From contig JAXQJY010000033.1 in NCBI GenBank assembly GCA_037042185.1, positions 1,860,001 to 1,924,000 of the forward strand: 64,000 nucleotides of DNA, read 5' to 3'. A program made the translations under genes and the position numbers. Shown here one piece after another: positions 34,098 through 47,664 of this stretch. Each line of letters begins with the position of its first letter. Position 1 is the first letter of the stretch. This stretch comes from Sordariomycetes sp. S80-01Y (taxonomy: Eukaryota > Ascomycota > Sordariomycetes). The notes beneath the pieces are model-generated. The model was not told the DNA's origin and did no database searches. It saw nothing but the letters and a program-made list of their open reading frames with translations.

Positions 34098-37000
34098 ATG
34101 GATCCGCCGTCCAACGAGACCGATACTTCTCTTCCTCCGTCCACCCCGCCACCGCCCCCCGATCCAACCGCTGAGACCCCGAGACAAGCGACTGTAGAAT
34201 CAACAGAGGAGAAAACAGCATCGACAGGGCAACTAGATGGATCGAGCCAACCGCAGAGGCAAGCCGCGCCACCTGGCAGGATACAAATATCACCACTGGT
34301 GAGCACTTCAACTGCGTCAGAGCAGAAGCAACAGACTTCGGGGTCCACGAGTCATCGTAACAGTGTGTCCGCTGCCGCTCCTTTCTCGTCATGGAGTGCT
34401 TCATCCGACAGGCAGCTTGGACACATGTCCGCGGGCTCCGATATGTCTGGCGACCGTGTCTTCCCAATCCGATCAGTTATAAGCTTCGATCCAAACACCA
34501 CCAAGCCAATAGGCGAAGACCAGACCTCGGCCGGCGACAACTCCGACACTCGGAAAATTCCCATAACTCGACCTATTCAACAGCGTGGGGAGCAGAGCCT
34601 TGATTTGAGGAGGTCTGAAACGGGACCGCTGTCTCCTCAATCCTCATCATCGCGAGAGCAGGGCTTCCAACCTAGAAGGAAGAGCACTTTTAGCGGAGGC
34701 CATGGCCAAAGCAGCTCACGCCAAAATACCGGATCTGTGCCCTTTCAACTAGATCTTGCCACCTCGGACAAGCAGTCCAGTGAATCTGGTGCCTTGGGGG
34801 ATGCTGCGGGGCCACAAACATCGGGTTTATCGACTACTTCCCAAACCCAATCTGAAGCCGACGTTTCGCTCTTCAACACTCGCTTCACATATATCGAGAC
34901 TGAGGATGGCCACGCCGTCATCACTGGCCGTGACGGTACGCTTCAAAGATGCGAGGACGAGCCTATTCACACTCCAGGTGCTGTCCAAGGCTTTGGCGCT
35001 CTGTTAGCTCTACGTGAGGAATCGGATGGATGTTTTGTCGTGCGATATGTCAGTGAAAATTCGGAGCGGTTACTTGGCTACTCGCCGAAGCAGCTTTTCC
35101 GCCTCAAGAACTTCATGGATATCTTGACCGAGGAGCAACAGGATAACCTGCTGGATCATATCGACTTCATCAGAGATGACGAGGCCGATCCTGCGGGCAG
35201 CGGGCCTGAAGTCTTTAGCTTATCCATTCGTCCACCAAAGACACGCAGCCTGAAGCTCTGGTGTGCTATACACATCAACGATGCCCATTCGGACCTCATC
35301 ATTTGTGAGTTCGAACTGGACGACGACCATGAGTTTCCTCTGCGGCCACCTGAAGAAACCACACCCGACGAACCCCACGATACGCTGCAGGCCAATCCTA
35401 CCTCGGAAGAGTTGGAGGAGAGCACAGAGGTGTTGAGTAAGCCGTTGCGGATCCTACGCAGTGCAAGAAAGCGTCGCGGGGAACAGGGCGCGATGCAAGT
35501 GTTTGACATCATGTCGCAGGTGCAGGAGCAGCTGTCAACAGCTGAGAACCTTGATGCTTTTCTCAAGATCCTCATTGGCATCGTCAAGGAATTGACCGGG
35601 TTCCATCGCGTTATGATATACCAGTTCGACTCTTCATTCAATGGCAAGGTCGTGTCGGAGCTCGTGGATCCCAACATAACGCGCGACCTCTATCACGGCC
35701 TCAACTTTCCAGCATCCGACATCCCCCGCCAGGCTCGGGAGCTTTACAAGCTCAATAAAGTTCGTCTCCTATACGATCGCGACCTCGAAACAGCGCGGAT
35801 CGTATGCAGATCACAGGAGGATCTAGACCGTCCCCTTGACATGAGCCATGCGTATCTTCGTGCCATGTCGCCGATCCATATCAAGTATCTCGCCAACATG
35901 GCCGTCCGGTCGTCCATGTCGATCTCGATCAACGCGTTTAACGAGCTCTGGGGTCTAATCGCTTGCCACTCCTACGGTAATCATGGAATGCGTGTATCGT
36001 TTCCTATACGCAAGATGTGCAGGCTTGTTGGAGATACTGCTTCGAGAAATATTGAGCGGCTGTCGTACGCATCAAGGCTACAGGCCCGCAAGCTCATAAA
36101 CACAGCACCAACGGACAAAAACCCCTCGGGTTACATTATCGCCTCATCCGATGATCTGCTGCGGCTTTTCGATGCTGACTTCGGCCTCTTGTCCATTAAG
36201 GGCGAAACCAAGATTCTCGGGGCCATGGAGCAGAGCCAAGAAGCCCTCGCTATGTTGGAGTACCTGCGCATGCGAGGGCTTACATCAGTGGTAGCATCGC
36301 AAGATATTCGGTCCGACTTTCCCGACCTCCGGTACCCCCCTGGTTTCCAGGTCATTGCAGGCTTGTTGTATGTTCCGTTGAGCGTCGGAGGTAGCGACTT
36401 CATTGTCTTCTTCCGCAAAGGCCAAATAAAAGAGGTTAGGTGGGCCGGCAACCCCTACGAAAAAGTCGTACGCGATGGCACTGCTGGCTATCTAGAGCCC
36501 CGATCAAGCTTCAAAACCTGGTCCGAGACTGTCATAGGCAAGTGTCGCGAGTGGAATGAGGAGCAGGTCGAGACGGCAGCGGTCCTGTGCCTGGTTTATG
36601 GTACGTTCTGGTCCAGCTATCCAACACTTAACCCCAGCTGACGACACTAGGTAAATTTATCGAGGTGTGGAGGCAAAAGGAACAGGCATTGCAGAACAGC
36701 AAGTTGACACGCTTGCTGCTGGCCAATTCCGCTCACGAAGTCCGCACGCCACTCAACGCTATAATCAATTACCTCGAGATCGCTCTCGAGGGTTCACTGG
36801 ACAATGAGACGCGGGAAAATCTGGCTAGATCCCACTCGGCGTCCAAGTCGTTGATTTATGTTATCAATGACCTTCTAGACTTGACAAAGACAGAGGAAGG
36901 TCAGAATCTGATCAAGGACGAAATTTTTGATCTACCTGCTTGCATCAAGGAGGCCACGGATCCCTTCAAGAACGATACTGCAAGGAAGGGCCTAAAGTAC

Positions 37001-38770
37001 GATGTGGTACTTCATCCCGGCCTACCCCGCCTTGTTCACGGCGACTCTCGTCGAGTCCGACAGGCGATCTCCAATGTTGCAGCGAATGCTGTAGCTCATA
37101 CTCACCAAGGATACGTTAGGATTGAAGTCTTTGTATCAGAGCTGCGGGAGGAAAGCAACCAGGCAGTTGTGGACTTTGTCTTCTCAGATTCCGGAGCGGG
37201 CATGTCTCCGACGCAGCTCGACTCTCTCTTCCGCGACCTAGAGCAGGTCAGTACTGAATCTACGGATCACGAGGGTGAGCAGCCACCGGCCGAGGCCCGG
37301 ACTTTGGGCCTGGGTCTCGCGGTTGTCGCACGGACAGTTCGAAATATGGATGGGCAGCTTCGTCTCAAATCAGATGCAGGCCAGGGATCACGGTTCGTTG
37401 TTGAGCTGCCATTCCCGCTTCCAGCTGAGTCGCCCTCGACAGTTGGCGAGAGCACGGCCGAGGCTCCATCGCTATCGCAGTCGCACCAGGCATCCACAGC
37501 ACCTGCTGAAGTTACGGCCGCGCCTGAAGGCGAGATAATGCTTGTGGATCGCGGCGGTGCCATTAACATCAGCACAGAGCCGGACCGGACTTCGGGGCTC
37601 AGGGCGGACATTGCCAGCGGGGAAAGAGGCAGCCGGAAGAGCATGGACAGCGCTCAAAGTCACGGAAGCCACAAAAGCGACGCGGATCGCTTGATCGATG
37701 CTATCCAAACTCCGCTGTCGTTGCACGACCAAGAACCCACATGGCCGTTGTCGAGAGCTAATTCGCGGGGTTCCAGAGGAAGCTCTGCTGGTGGACATTC
37801 AAGAGCATCGCACTCTAAAGATTCGACTGACCCCATGGCCTTGTCCGGCAGTCCCAGCTCTCGTCGTCGCGGACCCTCATCACCCACGCATTCGCGTCAA
37901 GAGCCCGGTACGAGTGCTGTGCGTGACAGCAAGGTGCCCATCAGACCTGTCAAGGTGCCAGACGAGTACACGGACATGCCGCAGCGGCCTCAGGTTGGCG
38001 AGCGGTCTGGTGTGGTCTTCGAGCTACCTAACGAGACACGACCGCGAGCAAACACCGAGAGTGTGACTAGCGGTACCACGGGCGATAATTCTCCGCTGCA
38101 GGTATTGGTTGCTGAGGACGATCCAATCAACATGAAGATCTTGCGGAAGCGATTAGAAAGATGTGGTCACGAAGTTCACCATACTGTGAATGGCCAAGAC
38201 TGCGCATCGGTCTTCAAGGAAAGTTCCGGGGAGTTTGACGTTGTTCTCATGGATATGCAGGTGAGTTGAGCCAGTGTTCCCGCGAGTTGCGTTGAGATTA
38301 ACCGGTAGCAGATGCCCATTGTCGACGGGCTGACCAGCGCTGAGATGATCCGAAATTTTGAGAAGCGCTCGGAGCACAAAGGACACTCACAGCTAGCAAA
38401 AGCCAACGGGCGCATTCCAATCTTCGCAGTCTCCGCCTCGTTGGTGGAGAGTGAGAAGCAGAAGTATGTCGATGCTGGGTTCGACGGCTGGATTCTGAAG
38501 CCTATCGATTTCAAGCGGTTGAACACGCTCTTAGCTGGCATCATGGACGATGAAACTCGGCGCATCTGTCTCTACGAACCTGGAGAATGGGAGCGTGGCG
38601 GGTGGCTCACTGAAAGACAACCAGAACCAGCCGAGCCTTCACCACCCGCTGAGGAGGACACGACACCTACCGGCAAGCTGGAGGAAAAGGATGGGTTAGC
38701 TGCTGCGGGCATTGAAGCCGCCGACCAAGCAGCGAAAGAACACGATGCATCTGTTGCAGGGCCAGGCTGA
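34098..38770 (+). CDS. fphA: Fungal phytochrome, hybrid histidine kinase
   Basis: Exons 34098-36600, 36651-38260 and 38312-38770 give 1523 residues. Order: disordered N-terminus (1-255), PAS (about 258-390), GAF (467-645), PHY (660-830), HisKA (847-920), HATPase (950-1095), Ser-rich linker (1095-1315), receiver (1318-1455), acidic tail. Cys285 in LQRCEDEPIH is the expected biliverdin attachment site of fungal and bacterial phytochromes. FPASDIPRQARELY is the PASDIP motif. The kinase has the H-box AHEVRTPLN with His863, the N-box, DSGAGM and GLGLAV. The receiver has Asp1369 (LMDMQMP), an acidic pair and the conserved Lys. It should sense red/far-red light through biliverdin and relay phosphate internally. 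FphA-type proteins of Aspergillus repress sexual development and respond to light and temperature. Confidence 0.96.
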
Positions 38771-39336
38771 GGTTCTGAGGCCGGCGCATCTGGACGCCAC
38801 ACTCGGGTGGTAGTGGCTATAGCTTCAACTTCTCTCAAGCATGTTCGACGTCGGGGAATGGCGCGGATAACGGAGATGAAGATGGACGGATACGAAATGC
38901 AATGACGGATATACGACAGTCACACGGCACAGGGCCACGGAAGCATATGGCGTTTCAAGGATACAGGAAAACACGGTAATGATTGTTTAGTTGCTCTTTT
39001 GATGATTCACGGAGGCTTTTCGTTGTTCTCCTTCATAGAATGGCGGGCTTGGGACCATTGCTTGTACACGGATAGCATGGGGTACGGTTGAGGCTGGGTG
39101 TTTATTCGGAATGACCTTTCACTGTACGTTTCGGGGTGTGTAGCGTTGGATGCATCGGTTGCGGATTGGGCTTGTACACGTATGCTCAACGTGGATGCGT
39201 CAGGGGTGGCTGGAGCTTGTATACGTATTGCTCACCCTGGCAGAGAGGAATCGCGAGTCCTGGAAGTCAACATCTTCTCCTCGGTTACCATATTGTAGCC
39301 TCCCAATTTCCATCGCTTGTTCGCGTGACCTGGAGC
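38771..39336. other. Intergenic, 566 bp, between convergent genes
   Basis: Tail-to-tail 3' flanks of the phytochrome and ketopantoate reductase genes. No further gene was seen. Confidence 0.5.
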
Positions 39337-40483
39337 TCAGAGCTTCCCCTTGCCTGCCTTTCTCATCTCCTGCGCGGACTTGATCAAAGCATACAGGGTC
39401 TGCAGTCTCGGCAGCTCGACCCCCCTTTCCCGGGCAATCTTGACGGGATTTCCTAGAATGACCTCGATCTCCAACGGCCGCCCTGCGTCCCAATCCAAGA
39501 GCATGCTCGGCTTCGCGCCGACGTTACGCTCTGTGCTCTTGAGTATCTTCTCCGGCCGCGCCATGCTGTCCGGGAAACCCCTCCCCAGGATCTTGGGAAC
39601 CGCATCCCAGATCTCCTGCATCAAGCCGCTCAGATGGAGCCGCAGCTCCGGGTCCACGACCATGGAGGCGTTGCCCTGGCCGCCGGAAAGAACCGAGGAG
39701 GGGTTGAAGGCGGCGTTGATGGTCAGCTTGTGCCAGCGGACCGTCTGAAGCCCGACCTCGTCGTGGGGATCCACGTCCCTGATCTTGCCCAGGTCCGTCC
39801 ACCAGCCCCTCAGCCTCGAGGCACAGTCCGCGCTGCGCTGCTGCAGGGCCGGCGGCCCCGTGGCCAGACCGTCGGTGTAGGGCCCGATGCTGATCCGGGT
39901 CCAGCGGTTCTGCCGTATCACGCCGGGGCTTGTCTGCTCCGCGCTGACGACGGTCACGGCGCTCACGATGGGCGCGCCGGGGAACCTCTTGCGGAAGGGC
40001 TCCTCGACGCCCACGCCGTTCTGTATCAGGACGATGCAGGTGCGCTCGCCCACCAGGGGCGCGATCATGGCGGCATCGTCGCTCACGTCGGGCAGGGCCT
40101 TTGTCGTGACGAAGACGTAGTCCCACGAGCCCTCCGCTTCGGACGCCGCCTGCACGGAAGGGTAGGCTGCGTGCGGGTGGAAGGTGTAGTCGCCGAAGGT
40201 GTGAGTCTGCAGAGCAACGCCCGACTCGGAGATGGCCTTGTAGTTTGAGCGTGCTATCAGAGACACGTGAAGACCTTCTGACGGCTGAAAGGGGAAGTGT
40301 TAGTGCACGGTGCAGCAGAAAAGGGGCTACGTGGACGTTTACGCACGTGATGGAGGCGCGAGGCGTAGAAGCAGCCCACGGCGCCGGCGCCGACAAAGAC
40401 AATGTTAGTCCGCCTATCATTTGGCCGTCAGCCCTGGACATCATAAGAGGGCGGAATGCTGCCACCGACTCGGGTGAAGCCAT
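39337..40483 (-). CDS. 2-dehydropantoate 2-reductase (ketopantoate reductase) family
   Basis: Three exons on the minus strand, 40483-40470 (14 nt), 40413-40347 and 40284-39337, give 342 residues beginning MASPE-RTNIVFVGAGAVG. The dinucleotide-binding GAGAVGCFYASRL near residues 12-24 only appears after splicing. The core shows VFVTTKALPD, CIVLIQNGVGVEEPFR, SAVTVVSAEQTSPGVI, LTINAAFNPSSVLSGG and EIEVILGNPVKIARERGV, the ApbA/PanE N-domain and helical C-domain pattern. The enzyme reduces ketopantoate to pantoate for coenzyme A synthesis with NADPH. Fungi often carry several paralogues, and not all need be biosynthetic. The first exon is short and its donor (GTCGGT) is weak, so the first five residues are less certain. 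A 365-codon ORF on the same strand is a frame shadow. Confidence 0.87.
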
Positions 40484-43400
40484 GATGGCGACAAGGCTGC
40501 GCAGCCTCGTCTTGCACGGCGCGGTGAGGGCCGACAGGAGCGGTGAGATCCGGCTACTCGGTCTGCCGTCGGAGGGGAAGGGTGGTTGGCTGGCTGGCTG
40601 GGCGATGAGAGGCGTGATCAAGCCAAGTGACTGACCGACTGGGTGGCTTCTCTGGCTTGATGTTACGTGACGCTCTTTCGAATGGAAGATGCCGTGCTGT
40701 CGTGCGCGGACGAGCTCGGGGGATCGACGTCGCGGTGGTGGTGGCGGTGGGTGAGCCGCCCCGCTTGACGTGAGTGAGGTCTGGTTCGATACGACGGTGG
40801 CTTCACAGCGCCGCGGGATGATCGTCGCTGATTCAGAGATTGGGGGTAATTAGCATGACATCTTGGATTAAGAACTACCGATGACAACATGTCGATTAGC
40901 TACCTAGAGTAGTGCGAAGCAGCCCCCAGCCGAGGCCATCCTGATCAGCATGGGCTCACTAGCAGCCAGCCGTACCAATGCCGAGATATCTCCTCGGCAC
41001 CTTCAAATACTCTGCCGCACTCTACATGAATGGGACGACATATGAATAACTACTGGTAGTTTGCTAGCATGTGCCTACAGCTGATTCCCGGCTTGTCCAA
41101 GACAGTCAAGACGACATCTCTAAGCCGGGTGCCCAGCAACGAGGCGTAAGAATTCGATCTGTGCCAGAGCAAAAACATCCATGCCAATAGAGAAGCTGGC
41201 GTGAATGCCGATTACGCCGCCCTCGCGGACGACGTGACTGGCAGGGTCGCTGTGACTACGCTGTTAGTTTGGCCTGGAGAGCAGAGGAGAGGCCCGGCGG
41301 CGCCGTCTGTACAGTGACCCAGACGTGGAGGCTCTCCCGGATGGTGGGTGCCCCCTTTCATCGGGCTCGAGCCCACCCTCAGCAATGGCTTCTTTGCTGG
41401 TGGCCGTTGGTGGTGGGTGGTGATGATGTGAACAAGTAGGAAAGGAAAAGGAGGCTGCAGCTCGTCGGAGCGACAGGAACCGGGCATCTCCGCCACCGGT
41501 GCACCCCAACTCGAGCCTGCGCGACGGACCGAAGACGTCCAGATGCAAGTGCAGGACGTCAGATCAAGTCAAGTCAGGTCCCAGTCGACAGAAGGTTGGA
41601 GAAAGAAGGGTGAGAGGAAGAAGAAAAAGTTGATCGCCCGACTTCGGACGTGAGGGACGCGTCGTCGGCGCTTTGGGCGGTTGGGCGGTTTGGTCTGGAT
41701 AAAGCAGCTCGACGTGAATGGAGGGAAAAGGAAGCTCAGGTTTCGATTTCGCGATTGATGCTCGTCACCGAGTGTGGGGGGTCCACCTTTTTCCCATCAT
41801 GATTGAACCAGCCTTTCATTGGAAGTTCGGACTCGGCGTGTCGAGGCGCCGGTGCGGCCTCAGGCTTCAACTTGACCTGGGAGAAAATCTCTGCCGCCCC
41901 CCTTTTCCTTCCAAGAGGTTGCCTACCCTGCGTCTCCGGCTGATGCTCTCTTGCAGAACCGAACATAGCCCTCGACTGTCCCGTGGCCTGCTTGATGTCC
42001 ATTTGGCTAAGCCATCGGATGGTACGGATTGATTACGTCCCTTGGCCCCTCCCTTGACTTACGTGTGGTCGACATGGCCTGTCATTTCTTGACATCATTT
42101 CCTCCGGAAGTCTAGACGCAGAATCGCCACATCGGCTAACGTGAATCAGTCAACAGTGCGTGTGGACCTCGAGCAAGAACGCTTGCGAGCATCGCCCGCC
42201 CCTGGCCTCGTCCCCGGTCCGCCGTCGCACTTCTACAGAGTTGTCATACGTAAAGGCGTAAGCTTTGCTTTCTTGTCCGCGAACAAGTCCCGTCGAAGCA
42301 GGCAGGCGGTTAGAGCGAAGCAACATCACCATCACCATGGCCCGAGCTCTGGTGCTTCAGCAAGCGCGGGACCAGGACAGGGGTCCCTGCTTCTGGAAGC
42401 TTTTTCGAAGCATCTGACAGATCGTGTCCACTGGCACCCACCATCAAACGCACCCACCACCACATGACCTTGACCGTCCCGACGGAAGCCTGGACGGGCA
42501 CCTGCAGCAGTCGAAACTCAATTTTCCAGCGCCCTCTCGTCAATTAGCCTGTCGAGCTATCCCATCGCACGTCGACTTGGCGTTCAAATATTGGTTGGCA
42601 TTTGCAGACGCCGGAGAAAAGGCAGCCCAGCGAAGCGAATAGCAAAGATGTCCCGGACCAGACTGACCCCAACTCCGATAGCCGCCCCTTCACACCCCTT
42701 TCTGAAGTTGTCGGCGAGAATCGGGTGCTGTCAGCCGCTACGGACGGAACCAACGTGGCCGAAACGACCAGGACCAACTCGCCAACGATCTCACCCCCAA
42801 ATAGATGCCCAGCGTTTTGGATGCTGTTCTCACCCGTGGACCTTGGGGGAGTCCTTTGCATCGCGGGGAATGCTCTTTATCCCGCAACGTTGAGCAATTT
42901 CTCCAGGTTCCGATTCACACCGGCCGTCTGACGCCTGTCAAGAATCTGGGGTCGAGATCCATCGCTCAAGCGGCGGTCCAAACCTTGCGCAAACTCAATT
43001 CAAACTCAGAGCACAATCGTGAGACGGCTGGGAGACCAGGGACCGACCTCTGCTGGGCTTCCAGAGCTGCCCGTGCAATCCGCCTGAAAAGCATGATGCC
43101 GTCATCGACGGGGTGACTGCTGACCTGGGGGTTCCTCTTTCGTTGGCTAGAGCGGAACCGTCGACGGCGCCCTACCCTTTGCGCAGAAGCTTGATGCGGC
43201 GTGGAAGATTAAATGTGGTTTCACCATGACTTGCGACCATGTATGTGATTAATTGCGAGTAACCGCGGAATAAGACCGTGGCCGATGCCGATGAAGACGG
43301 CCTTCCATCGTATTCAACGATGCTGGCGATGCCACCTTCCGGGCGTAGATGTCCGCCAAGACAGAAGCTGAAGGCGTTCTAAGTTCCAGTTCATGTCGGG

Positions 43401-46400
43401 AAAAGGAGGCGTTCAGGCGTTGGCTAGTCCATCTTTACAGCCACCTTAGGCGCTTGCTGCCCCAAGCGCCGACGGACAAATACATCCTCGTGTGGTTTGC
43501 TCGAATCCAGCGGTCAATGCGAAGTGTAGCAGGAAGATCTGTAAGCTGTGATTCGCGATGGCTAAATGGGTGCCTTGGGTGGGATCAGTCGCAAGCAGCA
43601 GCCCCGGGCCTGTCCGAGGTCTGTGTGCTTCTGTGCTCCTCCAACGGGCCGAAGCAAGTGAGCTTCGTAACGTCAACACGGCCCGTTGAGTCGGGCTCTG
43701 GGATGCTCGTGAGTACGTCAGTTTGGTGATGCGTCGCTGCGACGCGTCGGTGCCACAATGGATCAGCAGCCGCTTCACCTCGACGACAGCGTCCCAAGCG
43801 TCCTTGTTGGGTTCAAGGTTGACATCTCCGCCCGTCCGCCGCCGTCGCTGGCGCCTGCTCGGCAATTGGGGCTGTTGCGACTAGGACGAAGTACTTCGTA
43901 GAGGCTCGGAGCGACAAGGTCAAGGTGGCATGGGCATGTGCAGGCCAAGTGTCAGAAAGGTGAGCGCGTGAGCAACAAGAAAAGCACAATGATGTCTTCG
44001 GCCCTGGCGCCCTCAGGCCTGCCCCGGTTTAGCCACCTCAGCTAGACGAATCAACCCTGGCCCGCTGCTGTCTTGCAGCGCTCTTGCCGCACCATGCACA
44101 AAATACCCAGACAGGCCAGACAGGCCAGACAGGCCAGACAAACCCTGCCAGTCACTTACGCAGTATGTGTAGGGTCACGGTGGCATGGGCCCTTGGGGCC
44201 GTCGACGCTGGGCCGACAACCTGAATGCGCCTCCAGTCAAGGCTTTCCCCATTGGACTAGTGGTGCCTCTCGTCAACTTCGCTGCAGAGAGGCTAGTACG
44301 GATTCCGTTTCTTAGAAGCGGCCCCCCCACCACCACACGGGGCTCCCAACTCGAGGTTACGAAGGCAACGGAGCACTCGAGACTTGACAACGCCCCGCCG
44401 GGCGGTACGGAGTGCTTGTACGGAGGTACCTGGCGTGGAGGCTACGCCGCAAGGTAAGGTAGCTCAGGTGCAATGTCGGCACCAGCCCGCATACATCTCG
44501 ACTATTGGGCCACCTCCGCAGGACAGGAAAAGTTTTCCTGGCTGCCAGCCTACCTATAGTAGTATGCAGCTGGCAGCGCCAGTGGTGACGGTTGTCACTT
44601 GTGGCGCCCCGAGCTACCGTCACCCGCACCACTGATCTCCACGGCTGTGACACCGTCATCACAGCTTGAACTAATAATGCTTCTAGGGCGGTCGGCAGAT
44701 TGTGCTGGGGGAAGGGGCAAAAGCTTCTCCGGGGGCTGATTCAATGGTTCATGCAGCTGTCTGACACACCGAGGACGGACGCCTTAGTAAAGCATCTCGT
44801 ACACGGACACAAAGGAATGCCATGATTTCCTTCCAGAGCAAGGGCAGGGCTTGACTCCTGGCTCCTGGAGGAGGTGGCCCTGGACCGTACGGGAGGATTG
44901 GTATGACGAGGAGGCTGGAGTCGAGCAGATGCGCCAAGAAATGAGCGATCGAGGTGCCCCTCCACTGGCATGGCCGCGGGGAGCTGTCATGGGAAATCCT
45001 CTCCAGGGCCCTACTTTGGAGGAGAAGGCGGCTGAGGTCAATTGTTATAGCTGGCACGAGGCACTGTCAAGACTCAGAGCAATTGATTTGAGTTAAGCAG
45101 CGACCGAGTCTTGCTAGATCGCCATTCGTGCTAGATCGCCATCCATTGAAGATTTGCGATATCGAGATTGAAGGTAGGTGGACTACAGGTACCAAAGTAG
45201 AGAGCTGCTGCTACCTCAGGTACGCTCGGCCGCGGCTGCCGCAGTTGCATGTCAGTGCATATAGCAGTGAGTTACCTGAGGCAGTACCTCCGCAGACCCG
45301 TAGCACCTCTGTCGGCAGCCAAGCCATCCGCAGCCGCTTAATTAATGAACAGTAACGAGGTCGGTTGAGAGGGCACTCCGTCTGCCTTTCGGTTGACTCT
45401 GGCCATGTACTGTATGTAGTGCTTGCCAGGTGCTGGTACCCCGAAACCGCGGCGTGGATGCTCGCCGTAATGACCGACCGAAGCAAAATGCGTCGACCCA
45501 CCAGCTCACCGATCGTCCGGCCGATGTACTCGTAGGGCGAGTGCGTGACGAGGACGCTTCAACCTCGACACGACTAGCCAACAAGCCATCGCGGACTGGC
45601 CGCCATGGGCAACTTGGCCATCCAATCCGTCTCTGGGAAGCCCACGCCGGCATCCCGCGCGGTGGCTTGCAAATACCAGTACTTAGCTGTGCTGCGTCCA
45701 TCAATCCGTCACTGCAGCGCCGCCGAGCCACTGGTGACCCTGGGCGACTTGTAAGAAGGCGTCGAACCCTGCAGGGCCAAAGCGCCATCCCACTTCGAGT
45801 TGGGTTGATCCCACAGGTCGCCCATTCTCCTGATTCGCAGCCGAGAACGGTCCCCACCCTCACCCTCACCCAGGCGATGCGAGACTGGCCTCGAGGGGAC
45901 CGATGCGAACTTGAAGCACTGGGCAACTGCACTACGACTGTTGCAGCGACCGGGGTGGGCGGTGTAGCGGGTACGAGCGCAAGGCGGGCCGCGCTGGCTG
46001 ATGGGGAGGTATCTGGACTTGACGACACCATGGAACGTGCCTCCCAATTGGCTTTCGACTTGCAAGGCATGGCATGGACCTCCCACGCTTCGCCTTACTC
46101 ATCTGGGCATCGGCTGAGGCTGGTTGAATCTGGGCACACTGGACGTGTCAAAGTCGGGGGACGAGCCTCGAAGCAATCGCCGTCATCTGGTCGCCCAGGT
46201 TAAAGAAGTCCCGATCCCTCGAATCCGTCTCTCCCACCAGTCTGAGTTATCTCCTCTTCAACACGCCGTGCAGCTCTTCCCCAGAAGATACAGATCAAGC
46301 GGCTCGTCGACACGTTGCGGAGCCTCGTCGCGTCTCTGTAATTAATCTGGATACGATACCCTTTCAGGCTAACCGGGGCCATCACAGCTGGACGGACGAC

Positions 46401-47664
46401 AGTCACACGCTCACTGACCTGACGGGCTCAGCCAAGCCTTGCTTTCCCGAGTTCCGCCTTGCACCATTGAGCAGCCGCCGTGACCACCTAGGCCTGTCTA
46501 TGCACCACAGCCGCCGCAGCCAGGAAAGAAACCCTGGGAGGTTGAGGATCAGCATTTAGCCTCTCCTAATGGGCGGTTCCAGTCAAGAGTTGCAGTGCTA
46601 GGAAACTCGGAAAACCGCTGGCCAACAGATCGGGATATTGGCCTATTGCCCTCGCCGAAGACACCCGGCGACTGCTACGGCTGCGCTACCGTACATTACC
46701 TTGCAGTACGTCGCACCCAAGGTACCTCTTCTTAACCTCGTACCGCGCTTCCGGACGTCTCTGCTGGCACGCGGTTGCGTCGCACCATCTCAAATCTTTC
46801 TTCACGGCCTCGTTTCAACCGACTACATATCCTCCTCGGATACTGGATCTGGACTCCACCAACCTTGCAAGACCGATTGGCTGCCGCGAGTAATACTCAT
46901 TACACGGCCAAAAGCCAGACAAAAAGGATAAAAAACCGATCCCCACCCGGTCGAGTCTCCACCCTGGCTCTCCAGTGCCACTGGAAGTGAGTGCCAGCGC
47001 CAGCGCCAGCGCCTGTGTCAGTCCCACGATCCTGAAAACGGATTACGAGGGCAGCAGCAAGAGCAAGAGCGAGGGCAATCCCTACACGTCACCGGGATTC
47101 AGAATCACTTCACCCAGTCGCTGCGTCCAAGGAGATCAAGAGCGAGGAAGACGCAGAGGCAACGAGACAGATCAGCGCCTGCTTTCACGGTCCCGTGTCT
47201 GTCCACCTCAGCCAAGCCAGACAAGCCAGGGCTCCCACTCCCACGCCCACGCCCACTCCCACGTCCACGCCCACAGCAGGTCGAGCGCCACCCACCGAGA
47301 GCGGTCCGGCGCTCTTCTTCAACGGCACTGCAGCAGCCACCACTTGTGCGCCTACAGCGCTCGCTTTGGCTCCAACGGCCCCGTCGACTCGCCCTACCCC
47401 CCGGTCTCCCGTCCGGTCTCAAGCCTCTTCGACTTTCGACTCGCTCCAAACTTGAACCTTCTTCTGCATCGGAACAGCGCCTTGGGAACCTTGACTGGTT
47501 TTCTTGCCATTTGTGTCTCTGGTCCATCGTCTACACAACCTCCCTCTTCGCCCCGAGCACATCGTCCATCTTACATCACACCGTCACCAACCCTCCACTC
47601 TCTCTCTCCCACACCCACCCGCTGAGCCTCGTCCGGCCGCTTTCACCAAACACTTCCGCCGACA
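40484..47664. other. Gene-poor stretch of 7.2 kb upstream of the copper-fist gene
   Basis: I find no ORF with a recognisable domain and no convincing exon chain. The two longest ORFs (45430-46203 plus and 46070-45342 minus) overlap in antiparallel over most of their length and have Arg/Ser/Pro-rich, shadow-like composition. Visible are a 9-bp tandem repeat (about 44111-44137), repeated GGTACCT-type words around 44.4-46.7 kb, a GCCAGC hexamer run near 46993 and a CCCACNC array at 47234-47274. The region is long for a fungal intergenic space. It may hold regulatory sequence, unrecognised non-coding RNA or decayed genes. Confidence 0.45.
44111..44137. repeat. 9-bp tandem repeat, three units of ACAGGCCAG
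   Basis: Three perfect units with partial copies on both sides, lying in non-coding DNA. Confidence 0.75.

Noticed and set aside
39524-40621. 365-codon minus-strand ORF
   Set aside because: A frame shadow of ketopantoate reductase; it lacks the family motifs, which lie in the other frame.
45342-46203. Two long ORFs, 257 codons plus and 242 codons minus
   Set aside because: They overlap antiparallel over most of their length, have Arg/Ser/Pro-rich composition and no domain. Long chance ORFs are expected in GC-rich DNA.
46975-47625. 216-codon plus-strand ORF before the copper-fist gene
   Set aside because: Its His/Ala run is the product of a CCCACNC simple repeat, and it lies in the leader of the next gene.
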